Shown: one piece after another, positions 48,310-60,695 of the stretch
Layout of the letters: each line of letters opens with the position of its first letter
Position numbering within the stretch: position 1 is the stretch's first letter
Assembly: GCA_037013495.1 (NCBI GenBank)
Contig: JAZDXN010000029.1
Span: 5,654,501-5,718,500 of the forward strand
DNA: 64,000 nucleotides
Reading direction: 5' to 3'
Source of the DNA: Hippophae tibetana
Lineage: Eukaryota > Streptophyta > Magnoliopsida > Rosales > Elaeagnaceae
Position numbers and translations under genes: made by a program
Notes under the pieces: generated by a model
The model's input: only the letters and a program-made list of their open reading frames with translations
What the model was told of the DNA's origin: nothing
The model's database searches: none

Positions 48310-48786
48310 CTTCTCTTTTCTTGTTAAATAGGATCTATAATAAATTATGGATTCTCAAGGTATACCTAATGTATTTTTTGTGGAAGATCCAGTCCATTCA
48401 GAAAATCTCATGGACACACAGGAATCCTCAAAGATGTTATTACACTTATGAGAAGCTAAATGTTTGTGTTTTGCTCGAATTTTCAGTACCACAAATAGTT
48501 TTTGAGTTGATTTAATTTGCTCTATATTGCTTTGTTTTGCAGAAATGCAAGGAGTACGTTGGTGCTAGTCGTAGACTGGGATGAAGTAGTTATAAAGATA
48601 GAGTTGGGTTTTATTTTTTTGTTTAACTTAACCCACCAACTACTCCAAGAAATGCTAACCTCATATACATTCCTTATGAATAAAAGTTGCACATTGAAAA
48701 ATAGAAATTCTAAACTGAAAATGAGGCTGAAGATGGCTATTTTAGGCCTAATTTTAACCTGGATTTATGCTATTTTCATGTAATTG
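48310..48786 (+). pseudogene. GRF-type zinc-finger protein with C-terminal membrane segment, probably broken
   Basis: The first part encodes RCYYTYEKLNVCVLLEF (about 48,438-48,485), similar to the start of plant GRF zinc fingers but with irregular cysteines. After a probable intron ending TTTTGCAG (48,541) a second part encodes KCKEYVG in one frame and, further on, KNRNSKLKMRLKMAILGLIL followed by TWIYAIFM and a stop at 48,781. That coiled stretch plus membrane anchor is typical of small plant GRF proteins. The frames do not join without changes, and the expected GCxxF core is missing, so it is probably a pseudogene. Confidence 0.45.
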
Positions 48787-50045
48787 CTATTCTTATGCTT
48801 TGCAGTTTTTGTATGTTTTGGGTTGTTTGGGTAGTCCTTTTTTACACTGCATTTTGGGTTGTTGAATCTCATGTTGTATACTCGTTGGATTAATTAGATG
48901 TATTAGTTATGTTGCATATTTATACACTGTCATGGTTAATGATAATGCTGATATTTTTGTTAGATGGAACTCTAAGATGTCTTTGGTACTCTGATATTTA
49001 TGATTAAGTGTGTGAAAGGTAATGATAAATGAGGTGATTAAGAAATAAAGTGAATATTATTAAGTGTGAGGTGAGTATAGTGTAGTAAGTGAGTGAAGCC
49101 ATTTCAAAAACGACCACCCTTGATTACCAAATTGTGTATTCATATCATATTTGCACTATTAGCTCGATGGATTGGTTTTCCATGTTGTGTATTTGTACTG
49201 TGGCTATCCCATCCTTAGTTGACTATTTGTTTTTTATTGAAATGAATAAATGAAATTATTCCCCCAAAAACAATGCTTTGATGTTAGAGTCTAATATCCA
49301 ATGAGAGCAAACATCTGCAAATGAAATCAAATCCAAGAGGGAATAATTCTGCTCAATTAAACTATAAATGTTATAAAACACAATCAATACATATGATTTT
49401 AGAAGCACTAAACCCTATGCATTATTACCAACTTTAAAAATATACATGATATTTAATGTAGTATATCGTGTGTATTATTATCTACTCTGCATTATTACCC
49501 ATTTTCAGAATATATATTATTACCCAACATTACAAAAAGTCGAGTTTCATTCAACATTTTAAAAGATAGTTTGTTGTTGTATATATCTTAGCTTTACATA
49601 AAAACCGTTGCAACATAAACACAACCTATGCAGTTTGTAACCTAAATTGAACCTCAATTTGAACCAACACATTACACATAACCTAGCATATGCATTTTGT
49701 TTATCCTTAGCAATCTTCATGTCCAAAATCTACTCAAAATGGAGTATTTTGTAAGTCCTTTGTACTTTGTGTTTGTACATTGGCTTCCAGTATGCAAAAC
49801 ATATAATCTGCTTGTTTTATTCGTTTTTTTGTCTCTTCTATATAAAGTTGATTACTATGGTCTAGTAACGCACATGTATATAGTTAGAAACACTGTGATT
49901 GAAAGCATGTTTTTATACACACTATAGAGTTGGTTGTTTAGTATATATGTTAGGCCGTGAGTGGCGGTTTTTGGCTCGATTTTAGTGAGAGTATTTAGGA
50001 AAATTACTCGGTAATTTTTGGAACAAAAAAACATATTTTTTGCCA
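48787..50045. other. Intergenic, no gene recognised
   Basis: AT-rich. Open frames such as 49,697-49,927 show no domain. Possibly the 3' flank of the GRF remnant. Confidence 0.4.
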
Positions 50046-50117
50046 CCTCACCACACCACTCAACAAAGGCCTCGCCACACCACTCAACAAAGGCCTCGCC
50101 ACACCCCTTGAAAAGGC
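50046..50117. repeat. 24-bp tandem repeat, three copies
   Basis: CCTC(A/G)CCACACCACTCAAC and following bases repeat at 50,046, 50,070 and 50,094, the last copy diverged. It is much richer in C than its surroundings. Confidence 0.8.
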
Positions 50118-51343
50118 CATGACGAGGTGTTTAGTGAGGATCATGGCAAGATTGTGGTGATGTTGGCCGTGAGTTTGGGTAACTTCTATGACTAATTATC
50201 ATTATCCTATCATGCAAGTTTCATATTCATTTAGGATGAATAAGAAATCTAAAGATAATTCCAAAAATATGCCTATGACAATTAAGATTTTAAACCCATG
50301 ATATAAAAAAACCAAAATTCAAGAAATTTTGCAATAGTAAAGATTGTCTCTTTTCAGTTACCTCACCATCGTTCTTTTTTATTTTACTTAAATACATTTT
50401 TTTAGTGCTTAATTGATCCTAAGTAAATATCTTTAGTTTTATTTTTTGTTTATATTTTTATTGATATTTCTTAGTTTCAAGAAAAAAATATTAAAAAAGG
50501 AAAGGAGATAGACATGCTTTAACATTAACATGATCATTGCATACTCCATTTATGTTTATTTTTATTGGCTACACATTATACAAAGGATATTTTGACTTGT
50601 GTATTTATATATTTTTCACATATGATGATCAATGTTGACATGAAACTACTCACATACTCACTGAACACATAAGTATGTGATGCTAGAAGTTAATAATTAA
50701 TTATGAGAGGTTTTATGGTATGAGATAACTTTGACTGTGAAAATTATGGTTGAACTCTGTCTTTCACTGTATAAAATGCTGCTATAAAAGGGACACCTAG
50801 TTTTGAGAGGGCTAGTTACTATGATGTGTGAATGCTACCATAGTGAGCAAAGATGACTACCTTACAACTAGTGTGAAAATCAACATACTAGGTATACTCG
50901 CTTGTGCATATTTCCTTAAAAAAATAATGATAGTAATATAAAGGGAGAAAAAAATACAAAAGTTTTTGCATGCACAAAAAGAAAGAGCCATAATTGGTTA
51001 TATAAAAAATAAATAAATAACTAATCTCTCACTAAGAAAATTAATACAAGAGGGAAATGAAAAAAAATTAAAGTTCTCTCTTGGTAAGTAAATTTTATTT
51101 TGTACAAACATGAACTCAACTGTATTTTTTTATGATAGATGATACTCCTTTTGAATATTTCATAATTGATCATAAATAAACAAAGATTGTTAATATGTCA
51201 TTATATGTGTTAGTATGTTTGTGTGTCTTGTCTACATATGTTTATGTTGTCAATAGATAATCACACTTTGAACAAAATTAATTTTATCATTTGCGTGTAC
51301 TATTGTTGTCATGTTAAGCTAAGTCTACTACCCTCAATTCAAC

Positions 51344-51389
<46 letters not shown>

Positions 51390-52849
51390 ATTTTTATAAT
51401 TTTTTGTTTTATTCTAATTTATATAGAGGAGTCGTAAAACTTAGGGATAATTTATTCTCTCTTTGGGAAAATTATTGCTTTTGGCTCTAAGTACTAAATA
51501 TGTACCACTCTTTTTAGTCATTAAATACATTGTTTTCTTGCTCAACCTATTTGTCGTTACTTCATGATTATATTGTTTATTCATATGACAAAAAGGGGGG
51601 AGAAAAATTAGAACTTTAATTTAAAGGAGAGCTAATTTAGAGGGAGCACTTTGGAGATATAACATATAAAAGGAGTAATACTTTTAATTTCTATCTAGTG
51701 ATTACTCACTTATAAATCTTCTTTGATTTTTATATTATTATATACACTAAACTAATGAACAATGAGTCTTTCTAGACAAGTTGTTTGTGTATTTATGTTT
51801 TTGACTTTCAGTGTTCATATGAGCTTTCTAGAATCAAGTGAAAATGGTTCCACTAGATCATAGGATAGTATCGATATGTAAAACTTAATTTTCCTATGTG
51901 CGTTATGTAGTGAAAGTAAGGTTTTGTCACACAAATATGCCAAGGGATGAGATTTTTAGGCTCATGCTAGTATTGACAATATTCGTGAAACAAAACATTT
52001 AATTATAATTTTAGTTTCTACGGGTGTCTTAGAAGAATATTTCAAGCTGTAGAAACTATCACGCCTTAATAATCACGTATCAGTTATATTTCTATTATTG
52101 TGAACGTTAGATTGCATATTAGATACAATAAGAAAAATATGATTTTGAGCCACTCGATTGTTCGAGTGTATACAAAATCAATCAAGTGATAACCCTGATG
52201 AATCTTATCTTAATATATGATTACATAAATCAAGGGATATACTTGATCAATTAACTTGTGTTTAAATATTTGTTAAACATATTATATATTGAACGAGTGG
52301 ATGTTCGATCGATCGATCAATTGAGCAATTAAGTGAATCGTTTGGATTGGATTTTTATTGTATTACCCTTATTCCTTAAACATGTTTCAAATGATTTTAT
52401 GTATAATATGGTAATTATACTTTAGCCTCATGTACTTCAAAATATTCTATAAATACAAAGCTAAGCTCACTTTTAGAAACAACCACACAAGAGCTTAATT
52501 GTGCTTATTCTCTTCATCTTTTATTCTCTTTTTTTTTTTGCAAATATAAGATCATAATTCTTTAGGCTTCTTCATTTATTTAATCTATCAAACATTAGTA
52601 TTTATGTTTAATTGATTTATTATATTTTGGTTCGATGTTCTTATAGCTTCTTCTTTATTTTCATTCTCAAATTGTTGGTTTGATCCTCAATCATTAAAGA
52701 AGTTATGTTTATTAAACTTGTGCTTAAATTAATTGTTCTAGAGTTGCTAGTTATTTTTGATTTATCTGATATATTGTTTAAATCAACTAGTTAGGGTTTC
52801 TCATTATTGAATCTTCTTTAGGACACACACTTACACTTATGTTTATGTG
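50118..52849. other. Intergenic region with retroelement scraps
   Basis: No gene recognised. A (TA) microsatellite spans about 51,349-51,387. ATGACAAAAAGGGGGGAG near 51,587-51,604 resembles the end of SIRE-type copia elements. CTATAAAAGGGACACC near 50,781 and TCTATAAATACAAAGC near 52,449 are TATA-like. GATCGATCGATCAATTGAGC near 52,305 is partly palindromic. Confidence 0.4.
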
Positions 52850-53200
52850 CTAATTTTCAGGTGATAGTAGTGCGAGTTCGATTAACTCATAGGACTCTAG
52901 TTTTTTAGAATGTTGCTCCAGATCTAAATGCTTGTTTTGTAGAGAATGTGTTCAAAGCAACTATTGTAAGTAGGTTACTTGGGGGCACTACTTGGGTAGG
53001 TAGTTTAAGTCCTAGTGTTGTAACTTGATACTTATTTTTCATAGTGGATAGTTAGGTGGTCCAGTGGACTGGTGGTTTTTCTCTTAGGTCGTTAGTATGA
53101 CCTAGGTTGTTTTCACCTAAAAATGTCGTGTGTTGTTTTTTTTGTTTTTGCATTACTTTACGTACACATAATTGGTAATTTTGCTGCTTACAAAATTTTA
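52850..53200 (+). repeat. Probable 3' part of a Ty1/copia LTR
   Basis: A series of strings (TAGTTTAAGTCCTAGTGTTG, CATAGTGGATAGTTAGG, GGTTGTTTTCACCTAAAAAT) follows the order seen in LTR ends of SIRE/Tork-type copia elements. No coding part follows, so it may be a solo LTR. Confidence 0.35.
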
Positions 53201-53371
53201 ATTTTTTATACTTCTATTGACTAGATAATTAGATCTATAACTAAAAGTACTTTGAAACTTGATTCTAGTTGAATTGGTTCTTGCCATCCAAGTTTTATTC
53301 CCAAAAAAAAAAGATAACAAGTTTTCGTCAAGTAAGAAGAAAGTTTGAGTCCATTCTTAGAGTTTGATTAT

Positions 53372-53475
53372 TTCTTACCTACTTTACCTTCCATTGCATT
53401 ATTTGTTCCTTTTCTTACCTATTTTACCTTCCATTGCATTATATGTTCCTTTTCTTACCTACTTTACCTTTCATG
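53372..53475. repeat. 39-40-bp tandem repeat, 2.6 copies
   Basis: TTTCTTACCTA(C/T)TTTACC and the following bases to TTTGTTCCT or ATGTTCCT repeat at 53,372, 53,411 and 53,451. The open frame over it is an artefact of the repeat. Confidence 0.8.
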
Positions 53476-55114
53476 TGCAAATTTGTGCTAGGAGAAGGGA
53501 ATGTGGAAAAGGTCACGTGAAGGAAACTCAGTTGCAAGAACAAGTTGTCAACAACTTAAGCAACATCAAGATGAAGATTCCATATTTTCTAGGAAAAAAA
53601 CCCTAAAATTTATATGGAATGGGTGAAATAGATAGAATTGGTGTTTTATTTTGGATCACTATTACCTTGAGTGTTGTTAGGTATTAATGATTCGTGAGTA
53701 TGTGGAAAAAATCATACTCTTGATTGATGAGTATTCGAGGCGATGTTTGCAAGTGGATTTAAGTGAGAAGCCTGTGTGACTATGAGCCATGTGTTGACTG
53801 GTAGTTGCTCTTATGCAACATCTTCTTATGTGAGAAGATATGTTTGTTACCAAATGGTTGTCTTAAGAAACTTGAGGATGTTACCACATAGGTAGAGATA
53901 CTATGTGGGTTTATCTCGTTATATCTAGTGTTGTGTATGCTTTATGTTTGGCTAGTACAATTTGAGTTTTAAATTGTATATGTCTCTACATACTGAGGTT
54001 TAAACTTTGATTAAAAAGCATTTAATATTTTTTACTTGATTTCTAATTACTGATAACATATATGTTACTTATTTGCTACCGGTTTATGATTATTTATAGC
54101 ATTACTGATTATCAATGAAGTGTTTATCTTTTTGTTACATGCATGTTTGGGTAGATTCCTTAAAGAGTTAACTTGTTTCTATGTTGGAACATGAGCTTTT
54201 CTCACATACTTAGATGTTTTAGTAGAATTTGTTATTTCTTCCCTTTCTTAAGGGTGTTGTTGGTTGTGTTCCTCACTAGTTAGTTAGTTTCTTCCCTTCT
54301 CTTAACCAGCAATGATGTGAGTGTTTCCAATGACCACTTTTGAGGTAACAGTGTGTAGATTGTTATCGATGATCTCTCTAGAAGCAACACTATACGATTT
54401 CTGTTGATGATCTCTTTTGAGCAACATTCTTGTGTTTTTGGCCTATGATCTCCTTTGAGGCCATCTTTATCATCTTATATATATTGTTGTAATTGTGTTT
54501 TGCGATATTGATGGTTTTACTTTGTGCTAACAAGTTTCTCTTTTGTGATTTTTTTCTTAACTTGCTTAGTATGCTTCCTTACGTCTATATTATTTGTTTT
54601 CTACTATGTGTATATGCTTTATTTTGGGAGAGTTTTGAGAGTTTAAGATGTATAAACATATTTATTGCCTTACATGCATACATTTAAGGGAAGAGGTGTG
54701 CGTCAATTGCATGTCTTTAGAGGGATTGCTATGCTTGTTTTGACTCTTTGATGTTTGTCTTTTGTGAGTTTATGTTATACTGATTATTCTTGTGATTCTT
54801 CATTCTTCTTAAGATCACTTTGTATGAACACATGCATAAATAAGACAGTTAATATGACATGTAGCATGCATTGTGTCCATTCTATTGCTTCATATGTCAT
54901 TTTATGTGTTTACCAACATTCTTGTTCTGTAGTAATTTATTGCATGTTTCCTAGAAGTAGTTTTTTACTTGGTATTTGTTGTTAGAATGCATGACAAATG
55001 TTTTCTTTGGTAGACTAGGATGTCTTTCCGTATGTATGTGCATAATATAGGGTGAGGTTGTAAGATTGAATACATCCAAGTGTTGTTGGAGGAAGATAGT
55101 TGAGTCACTAAGAA
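53476..55114. other. Intergenic, no gene recognised
   Basis: T-rich on the plus strand. Small open frames (54,493-54,687, 54,755-54,985) have hydrophobic, Cys-rich translations without domain likeness. GATCTC(T/C)(T/C) with GCAACA strings between 54,365 and 54,470 recur loosely. Confidence 0.35.
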
Positions 55115-55330
55115 TGTGTCAACTTGGAAAATAGTTGGACTCCTAGTCAACTTCTTCTTAGGGATTTACAGATGTATTTTTATGGCATTGATGTTTAGAG
55201 GAAGATGGTTGCACAACTAGGAGAGTGTCAACTTGTAAGATAGTTGGACTCCTAATCAAGCTCTTAGGAGTGTGTCAACTTCAAAGATAGTTGGACTCCT
55301 AATCAACTTTAAAGATAGTTGGACTAATTC
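55115..55330. repeat. Short irregular repeats around TAGTTGGACTCCTA
   Basis: Four or five copies of GATAGTTGGACTCCTAATCAA or close variants, with spacing that varies from about 30 to 100 bp, together with GAGTGTGTCAACTT strings. No coding meaning seen. Confidence 0.6.
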
Positions 55331-55399
55331 GTTGACACATTTATGTGACATTGGTGTTTGATCGCCCATCATGTCGATGTGTTATAAGCACATTGTGAA

Positions 55400-55699
55400 G
55401 TAATGGAGATGGAGGTGCTAATCAAGTTGATGTTCCCATGTGCTAACCAATATTCTCAAGATCCTACAAATATTCTCAAGATCTTACACAAGGGATGCAT
55501 TTTGAATATCAAATTGGATGCAAGAAACAATTTAGGGAACAATTTTGTTATTTTAGTTAATTATGGGTCTTTTATGTTTAGCAATTTTTGTTTTAGTTAA
55601 TTATGGGTCTTTTTTTATTTATCATAAGTCTTTTAGTTTTTTTTTTAAGGATTGATTAAGCTCAACCCATAACTAAATAGGCCCATTAGGGTTGATTTA
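55400..55699 (+). repeat. Fragment of the same gypsy LTR family as 32,491-33,080
   Basis: Shares TTTATCATAAGTCTTTTAG, GATTGATTA(A/G)(G/A)C and AACTAAATAGG(C) with 32,640-32,770 in the same order and strand. It stops where the next LTR begins. Confidence 0.5.
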
Positions 55700-58340
55700 T
55701 GACGAGTGCTTAAAAACACTAAAATTATCATGATTTAATGTACTTTATTTGATTAAATAGATTTATATTTGTATGATTTTATCATATTTTTATATAATTT
55801 TTTTCTTTTTGAAATTATAGGTATTTTTATTCAAAAATAACTTAAAGACTAGAAGAAAAATACTAGAGCCAATATCAAAAATATATTGAGAAAAGAAATG
55901 AGGAAAAGTAAAAAAGATGGAAAAATTGGAGAAAATGGTAAAAAAATTCAAAAGGCCAAATCTCATGCGCAATAGCCCATCCGTACCGAGTCTCGTGCGC
56001 ATTCTTAGCACACGGTCGACACATGCCATACCGATTTCCGCATGCTCTAGCCTACGCCTACGCCATGTATCGCATGCACCAAATGCCCATCTGACGCAAT
56101 TTTTGAGCCCTACACGTGTGTCAGCTTGTCCAAACGCGTCCAAATTCAAATTTTGAATTATTTTCCCACCTTTTTTAGCTATTTTCTCACCTATAAAAGG
56201 ATCATCTTCCCCCATTGTAAAACACACAATTTTCTCAACCTTTTCTTTCTCTAGAAAGTTTTTTTTTAGTTTTTAGTTTTAAAGTTCTTTTTTTTTTTGA
56301 GAAAACTAGCTCTGTTTTTATAGATTTTTAATTTTTGATTCAATAAGCGAAAATGCAAATCCATTTGAATGTTCCAACAACAAAATTAACATCAAATTGC
56401 TGTAAGAATTCTTTTAAGTTATAATTTTAATGGATTTTTTACACTTATCTTTTTATGTTTTATTCTTATATGTTATATTTAATTTGTTTATGATTAAATT
56501 TAACATGTCTGGCTATTTATAATTATGATATAATAATAATGTTATTATGCTTACAAAATATTAAATAGGTAAAACATCTCTATAAAATAAATTGATTTTG
56601 TTTTTATTCAAGATTTTATATTAAGGATATTAAAGAGAAATATATTACTTTTCATTACAAACTAAAATTTGAAAATTAGATCTTAAGTTTTAATTATTCG
56701 ATCTGATTTAGAGTAGTGCTCTTTTATTTGTTGGTATAATCGCCCAGTAATTAGAGTGAAGTTCTATTTCAAAAGTTTTTTTATAAGAACTATTATTCGA
56801 AAATGTATTGACGATATATTTTCAGTTATATTTTTAAAACTTGAAAATTAGTACTCTAATAATTAAATTCTTATGTTTAATTTGAAAATCATGAATAAAG
56901 TCTAATTAATTGACTCCGCCTAACGCTTTGATTAGATGTTTTGCTATTTTCTTAGAAATAAAGAATCATTTTTCCCCACTTTTTCATCCTCTCCTCACCT
57001 ATAAATACCCACAATTCCTCCACCCTAAAACACACCTAAAAATACCTCAAAAACATCTTATTCTCTATTTCTTTCTCTCTATTTCTTAGTTTTTAGTTTT
57101 TCTTAGTTTTAGAGTTCTTCTCTTTTTGAGAAGAACTAATTGTGTTTTTGTAATTTATTAGCTTTTTTATTCAATAAATGGAAATGCAATTCTATTTGAA
57201 GGTTTTCCAGCAATAGAATCAACATCAAAGTACTGTAAGAATGTTTTTTTTGTTTGTAGTTATTTTTTTATGTTTTATTCTTATTTGTTATATTTAATTT
57301 ATCTGTGATTAAATTTAACATTACTGGCTATTTGTAAACATGATATAATAATAACGTTGTTATGCTTACGAAATATTAAATAGGTAAAAATCTCTAAAAT
57401 GAATTGATTTTTATTTTTATTCAAGATTTTATATTAAGAATGTTAGAGAGAAATATATTATTTTTCATTACAAACTTAAATCTAAAAATTAGATTTTTAG
57501 GTTTAGTTATCTGGTCTGATTTAGAATAGTGCTATTTTATTTGTTGGTGTAATCACCCAATAGTTAGAGTGAAGCTCTATTTCAAAAGTTTTTATAAGAA
57601 TTATTATCTGAAAATGTAATGACAACGTGTTTTCAATAGTGGTTTTAAAACTTCAAATTTAGTACTCGGATAATTAGATTCTTGGGTTTAATTTGGACAC
57701 CTTGAATAAAGTTTAAACTGTCTAACCCCAACAAAGGTGGCATTTAAATGGTTCATTTTAAATCTCTTAGAAAAAAGAATTAATTTAATTAACCAAATTA
57801 GTTATTGACTCCACCCACAGGTGTTAATTGATTTGTTTAGTTAACAAATAATATCTAACCCCACCAAATGTGTTATTTATATAAAAAAGAGAGAATCAAT
57901 AAATATCAATTTATATCTTTAATAACCTAAATAATATGAGCAAACATAATTAACTTAGTTATTATATCCATAAATACTGCACTATTATAAATGATAAAAT
58001 TTGCATAAATTTTTATTGAATCTGTATCTATGTTTATTTTTATGTTATTAGATAAGAAACACAAAAACCCAAACTATCGTGACATGATGTTTATGATTTA
58101 ATTTTGTTTTTAAAAGTTTGAATAATAAATTAAAAATCACATATATTCTTTTCTTAGATCGACCTTGGGAGTATACTTATCATTTTCTATGAAATGATTC
58201 ATGCACTTGCTAGAGTTTTATAAATATAAAACCAAAGTATTGGTAGGATCGGCGATACTGGTTTTGCTCATCAACCATGCTTGGCCGAATTGGTATAAAT
58301 CTTATGAAAAGATTTTATGGGTTGGCGTTTCTACCCTCAT
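55700..58340 (+). repeat. Gypsy-type LTR with an internal 0.8-kb tandem duplication
   Basis: Starts TGACGAGTGCTTAAAAACAC. It has a GC-richer block (55,960-56,130), two promoter-like segments (CTATAAAAGG at 56,191 and CTATAAATACC at 56,999) and ends near the CGACCTTGGGAGTATACTTA and GCACTTGCTAG wording typical of such LTRs (58,160-58,215). GGGTTGGCGTTTCTACCC near 58,319 may be a worn primer-binding site. The 145-residue minus frame at 55,790-56,227 lies in the LTR and has no domain. Confidence 0.5.
56179..57780 (+). repeat. Tandem duplication of about 810 bp inside the LTR
   Basis: Copy 1 runs from about 56,179 to 56,985 and copy 2 from about 56,986 to 57,780, offset 808-811 bp. Shared landmarks: TATA box, GAGTTCTTC or AAGTTCTTT, TTCAATAA(G/A)(C/T)G, TAAATTTAACAT, GCTTAC(A/G)AAATATTAAA, GAGTGAAG(T/C)TCTATTTC. 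Divergence is perhaps 15 percent. Confidence 0.85.
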
Positions 58341-59079
58341 TTAGGTCTTGTTTACCTATTTGAGTAGGAAAAAATGTTCACCTTTGTGCAATTGTTCTTA
58401 CTTATGGAAATATTCATATTCAATCTAAGGAATTTATACATGTCCAAAACTAATCATAGCATACTATTATCCCTAAAAAATAGCTTCTATCAATATAAAA
58501 ATATTCAATTTGTCTTGATGTTTCCCCACTTGAATTTCAGGCAATTTTTGATTCTTTGTTGGACTTGTAACTACTCTCATGTTGGGAGGAACTCGCTTTG
58601 CACATGTCCTTGTACACATTGATCTTCTTATGCCATTAACATCAAAGTTACTTCCCACTTACAATTATCTGAAAAATTATGTTAAAGATTTGGGTTCCAA
58701 GTTACACATAACTTGTGATTATTGGGTTCCATGTCTCACTCTATGTTCACTATCCATATGATACTCATGTTCATCACTTTGTTGAGTATAGGTTCTCATT
58801 ACATGAATGCATGTTATAAATTACTCAAATAGTAACATTATGGAAATCAATTTTACATTGACTCAACAGCTTGTAACAGTTTTAAGGAAAGTCATAACAT
58901 GTAATAATTTTTATAATATTACCCCATTTCCTTGTCTTGAAGACTCATTTTCATCAACTCCCTTTGGAACCTAGGTTAAACACAATATTATTAGCAACTT
59001 CCAAAAACCAAATAGTATGCAAATCTATTTTAAATTCATAACCAACGTGAATTAATATTACATGAATTAATCTTATTTT
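58341..59079. other. Intergenic, no gene recognised
   Basis: Between LTR and Mutator-like remnant. Two overlapping open frames (58,374-58,622 and 58,579-58,761) show no family likeness. The MULE 3' flank may reach in from 59,080. Confidence 0.35.
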
Positions 59080-60695
59080 GCCTTTTGTTACATGTCTTTT
59101 TATTATGAACAACTTCGTCGTAAGGCCTACAACTCTTACCAATTTCATTCCTTCTTAGCCTATTTGGTTTGTTTTTCTTTCTCATTATAATGTCAAAAAT
59201 ACTTGGTCCTTTTGTCCTTGATCAAAATGGTTGAGTTTGATCTAGTGTTGGTTGGTCTCCCATGTTTCTTCTTTAGAGCAGGTGGTTCAAAATTTTGCTC
59301 TTCTACATTATGCTAGTACTCTTTACTTGGTATAGGGTTCAAAATAACTCTATATGCAAGATGATAAGCTTCCTTTTTCAACAATGGATGCACATAATTC
59401 ATTGTATTCTCATTCTGAAATAGGATACTCCTAATTGCATGCTCACATGGAATTCCAGTCAATATCCAAATCCTACAAATGCAAGTCTGATTATTCAAAT
59501 TAATTACAACTTGCTTATTTATCCCAAATGCATCTTCAAACAAGTTTGCTCCAGGATGTGTTGCACTACAACATCTAGATTTCCCAATACTCATACTAAA
59601 CAATAACAATATCCTACTTCCAATGATAACAGGCCATGTTTGCACCATATGTTTCTTTTGATTCCACCTATCTCTTATATATTTTCTAACTTCTTCCGGT
59701 AATGTTAACATAGGTTTCCCTCTTTCCTTCTTAATCTTACTATTAAAACATTGGTAACCATTGTAGGATTGTTTGTGACATTTTGAATAAGTCCTGCAAT
59801 TAGTCAAAAAAGTATTAATGATATTGTTAACTGTATATATGAAAATAAAAACACAAAATGATAATAATTGCTAGAACATACCTAAAGAAAGCTTTGTACC
59901 ATAACTTTGCATCTTTATCCGATAGCCAAAATATAAGCATTTTCACATACTTTTTCTTAATTATGTCATTTTTCTATCATATTCTTCTTTTGTGGTTGAC
60001 TCTGCATTGGCCCAAAAATGTTCACTTAAACTAACAGTTTTGTCATCCACTTTCACATGCTTCTCAAAGTTTTGTAAAATGTTCCACACATAGTCTATGT
60101 TCTACCCTTGGAGTTATTTGTTTCACAACCTTTAGAATACCAATATGCTCATCTAATATCACGGTAAGACCTCTTCCAAGTTCCAATTCATTTTCCAATA
60201 ACTCAATAAACCAATGCCTTGTTTCCTTACTTTCAACCTTGACCAATCCATATGCAATAGGGTAAATTCCATTCTTTGTATCTACCTAAACATCAGTCAA
60301 TATTTTCCCTTGATAGGGATCACAAATAAATGCACCATCAACCACAATAAATTTTCTACCTCTTATCCACCCTTCCTTTATAGCACCCAAATATATATAA
60401 AGACAGTCAAATATTTCCTTCCCAATGTATACCCTTATGATACATAATTCAACAATGGTGTTAGGGTTTGTTTTCTTCAACCCCTATACATAAGATTTGG
60501 CAAAGAGTATTGCTCTTTCCTTGTTCCATGGATCATTATCTTAGCCAACTTTTCTCTCTCCTTTCTTGATGTATATTAACATCAACATGAAAATCTTGCC
60601 AAAATTTATTAACTATTCCATCCCATATCACAATTGGATTCTTCTTAAAAATTGCAAGTTTTCCTTTGCTACAAATATGCTTGTAATCTATTTAC
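59080..60695 (-). pseudogene. Mutator-like (MULE) transposase, decayed and 5'-truncated
   Basis: Minus strand. From the N-terminal side: NPIVIWDGIVNKFWQDF (near 60,640), KKTNPNTIVELCIIRV and GRKFIVVDGAFICD with the first catalytic Asp (60,480-60,286), HWFIELLENELELGRGLTVI with LDEHIGILKVVKQ (60,246-60,064, second Asp), a broken stretch, then frame 59,807-59,313 with the SWIM zinc finger (CICRIWILTGIPCEHAIRSI) and the end LAYRVILNPIPSKEY. A worn C-terminal zinc knuckle (CRPYDEVVHNKKTC, near 59,100-59,140) follows. Stops and frameshifts lie between these parts. The N-terminus is cut by the LTR at 60,696. Confidence 0.8.

Noticed and set aside
55790-56227. 145-residue minus-strand frame
   Set aside because: Lies inside an LTR, over its GC-richer block; the translation has no family likeness.
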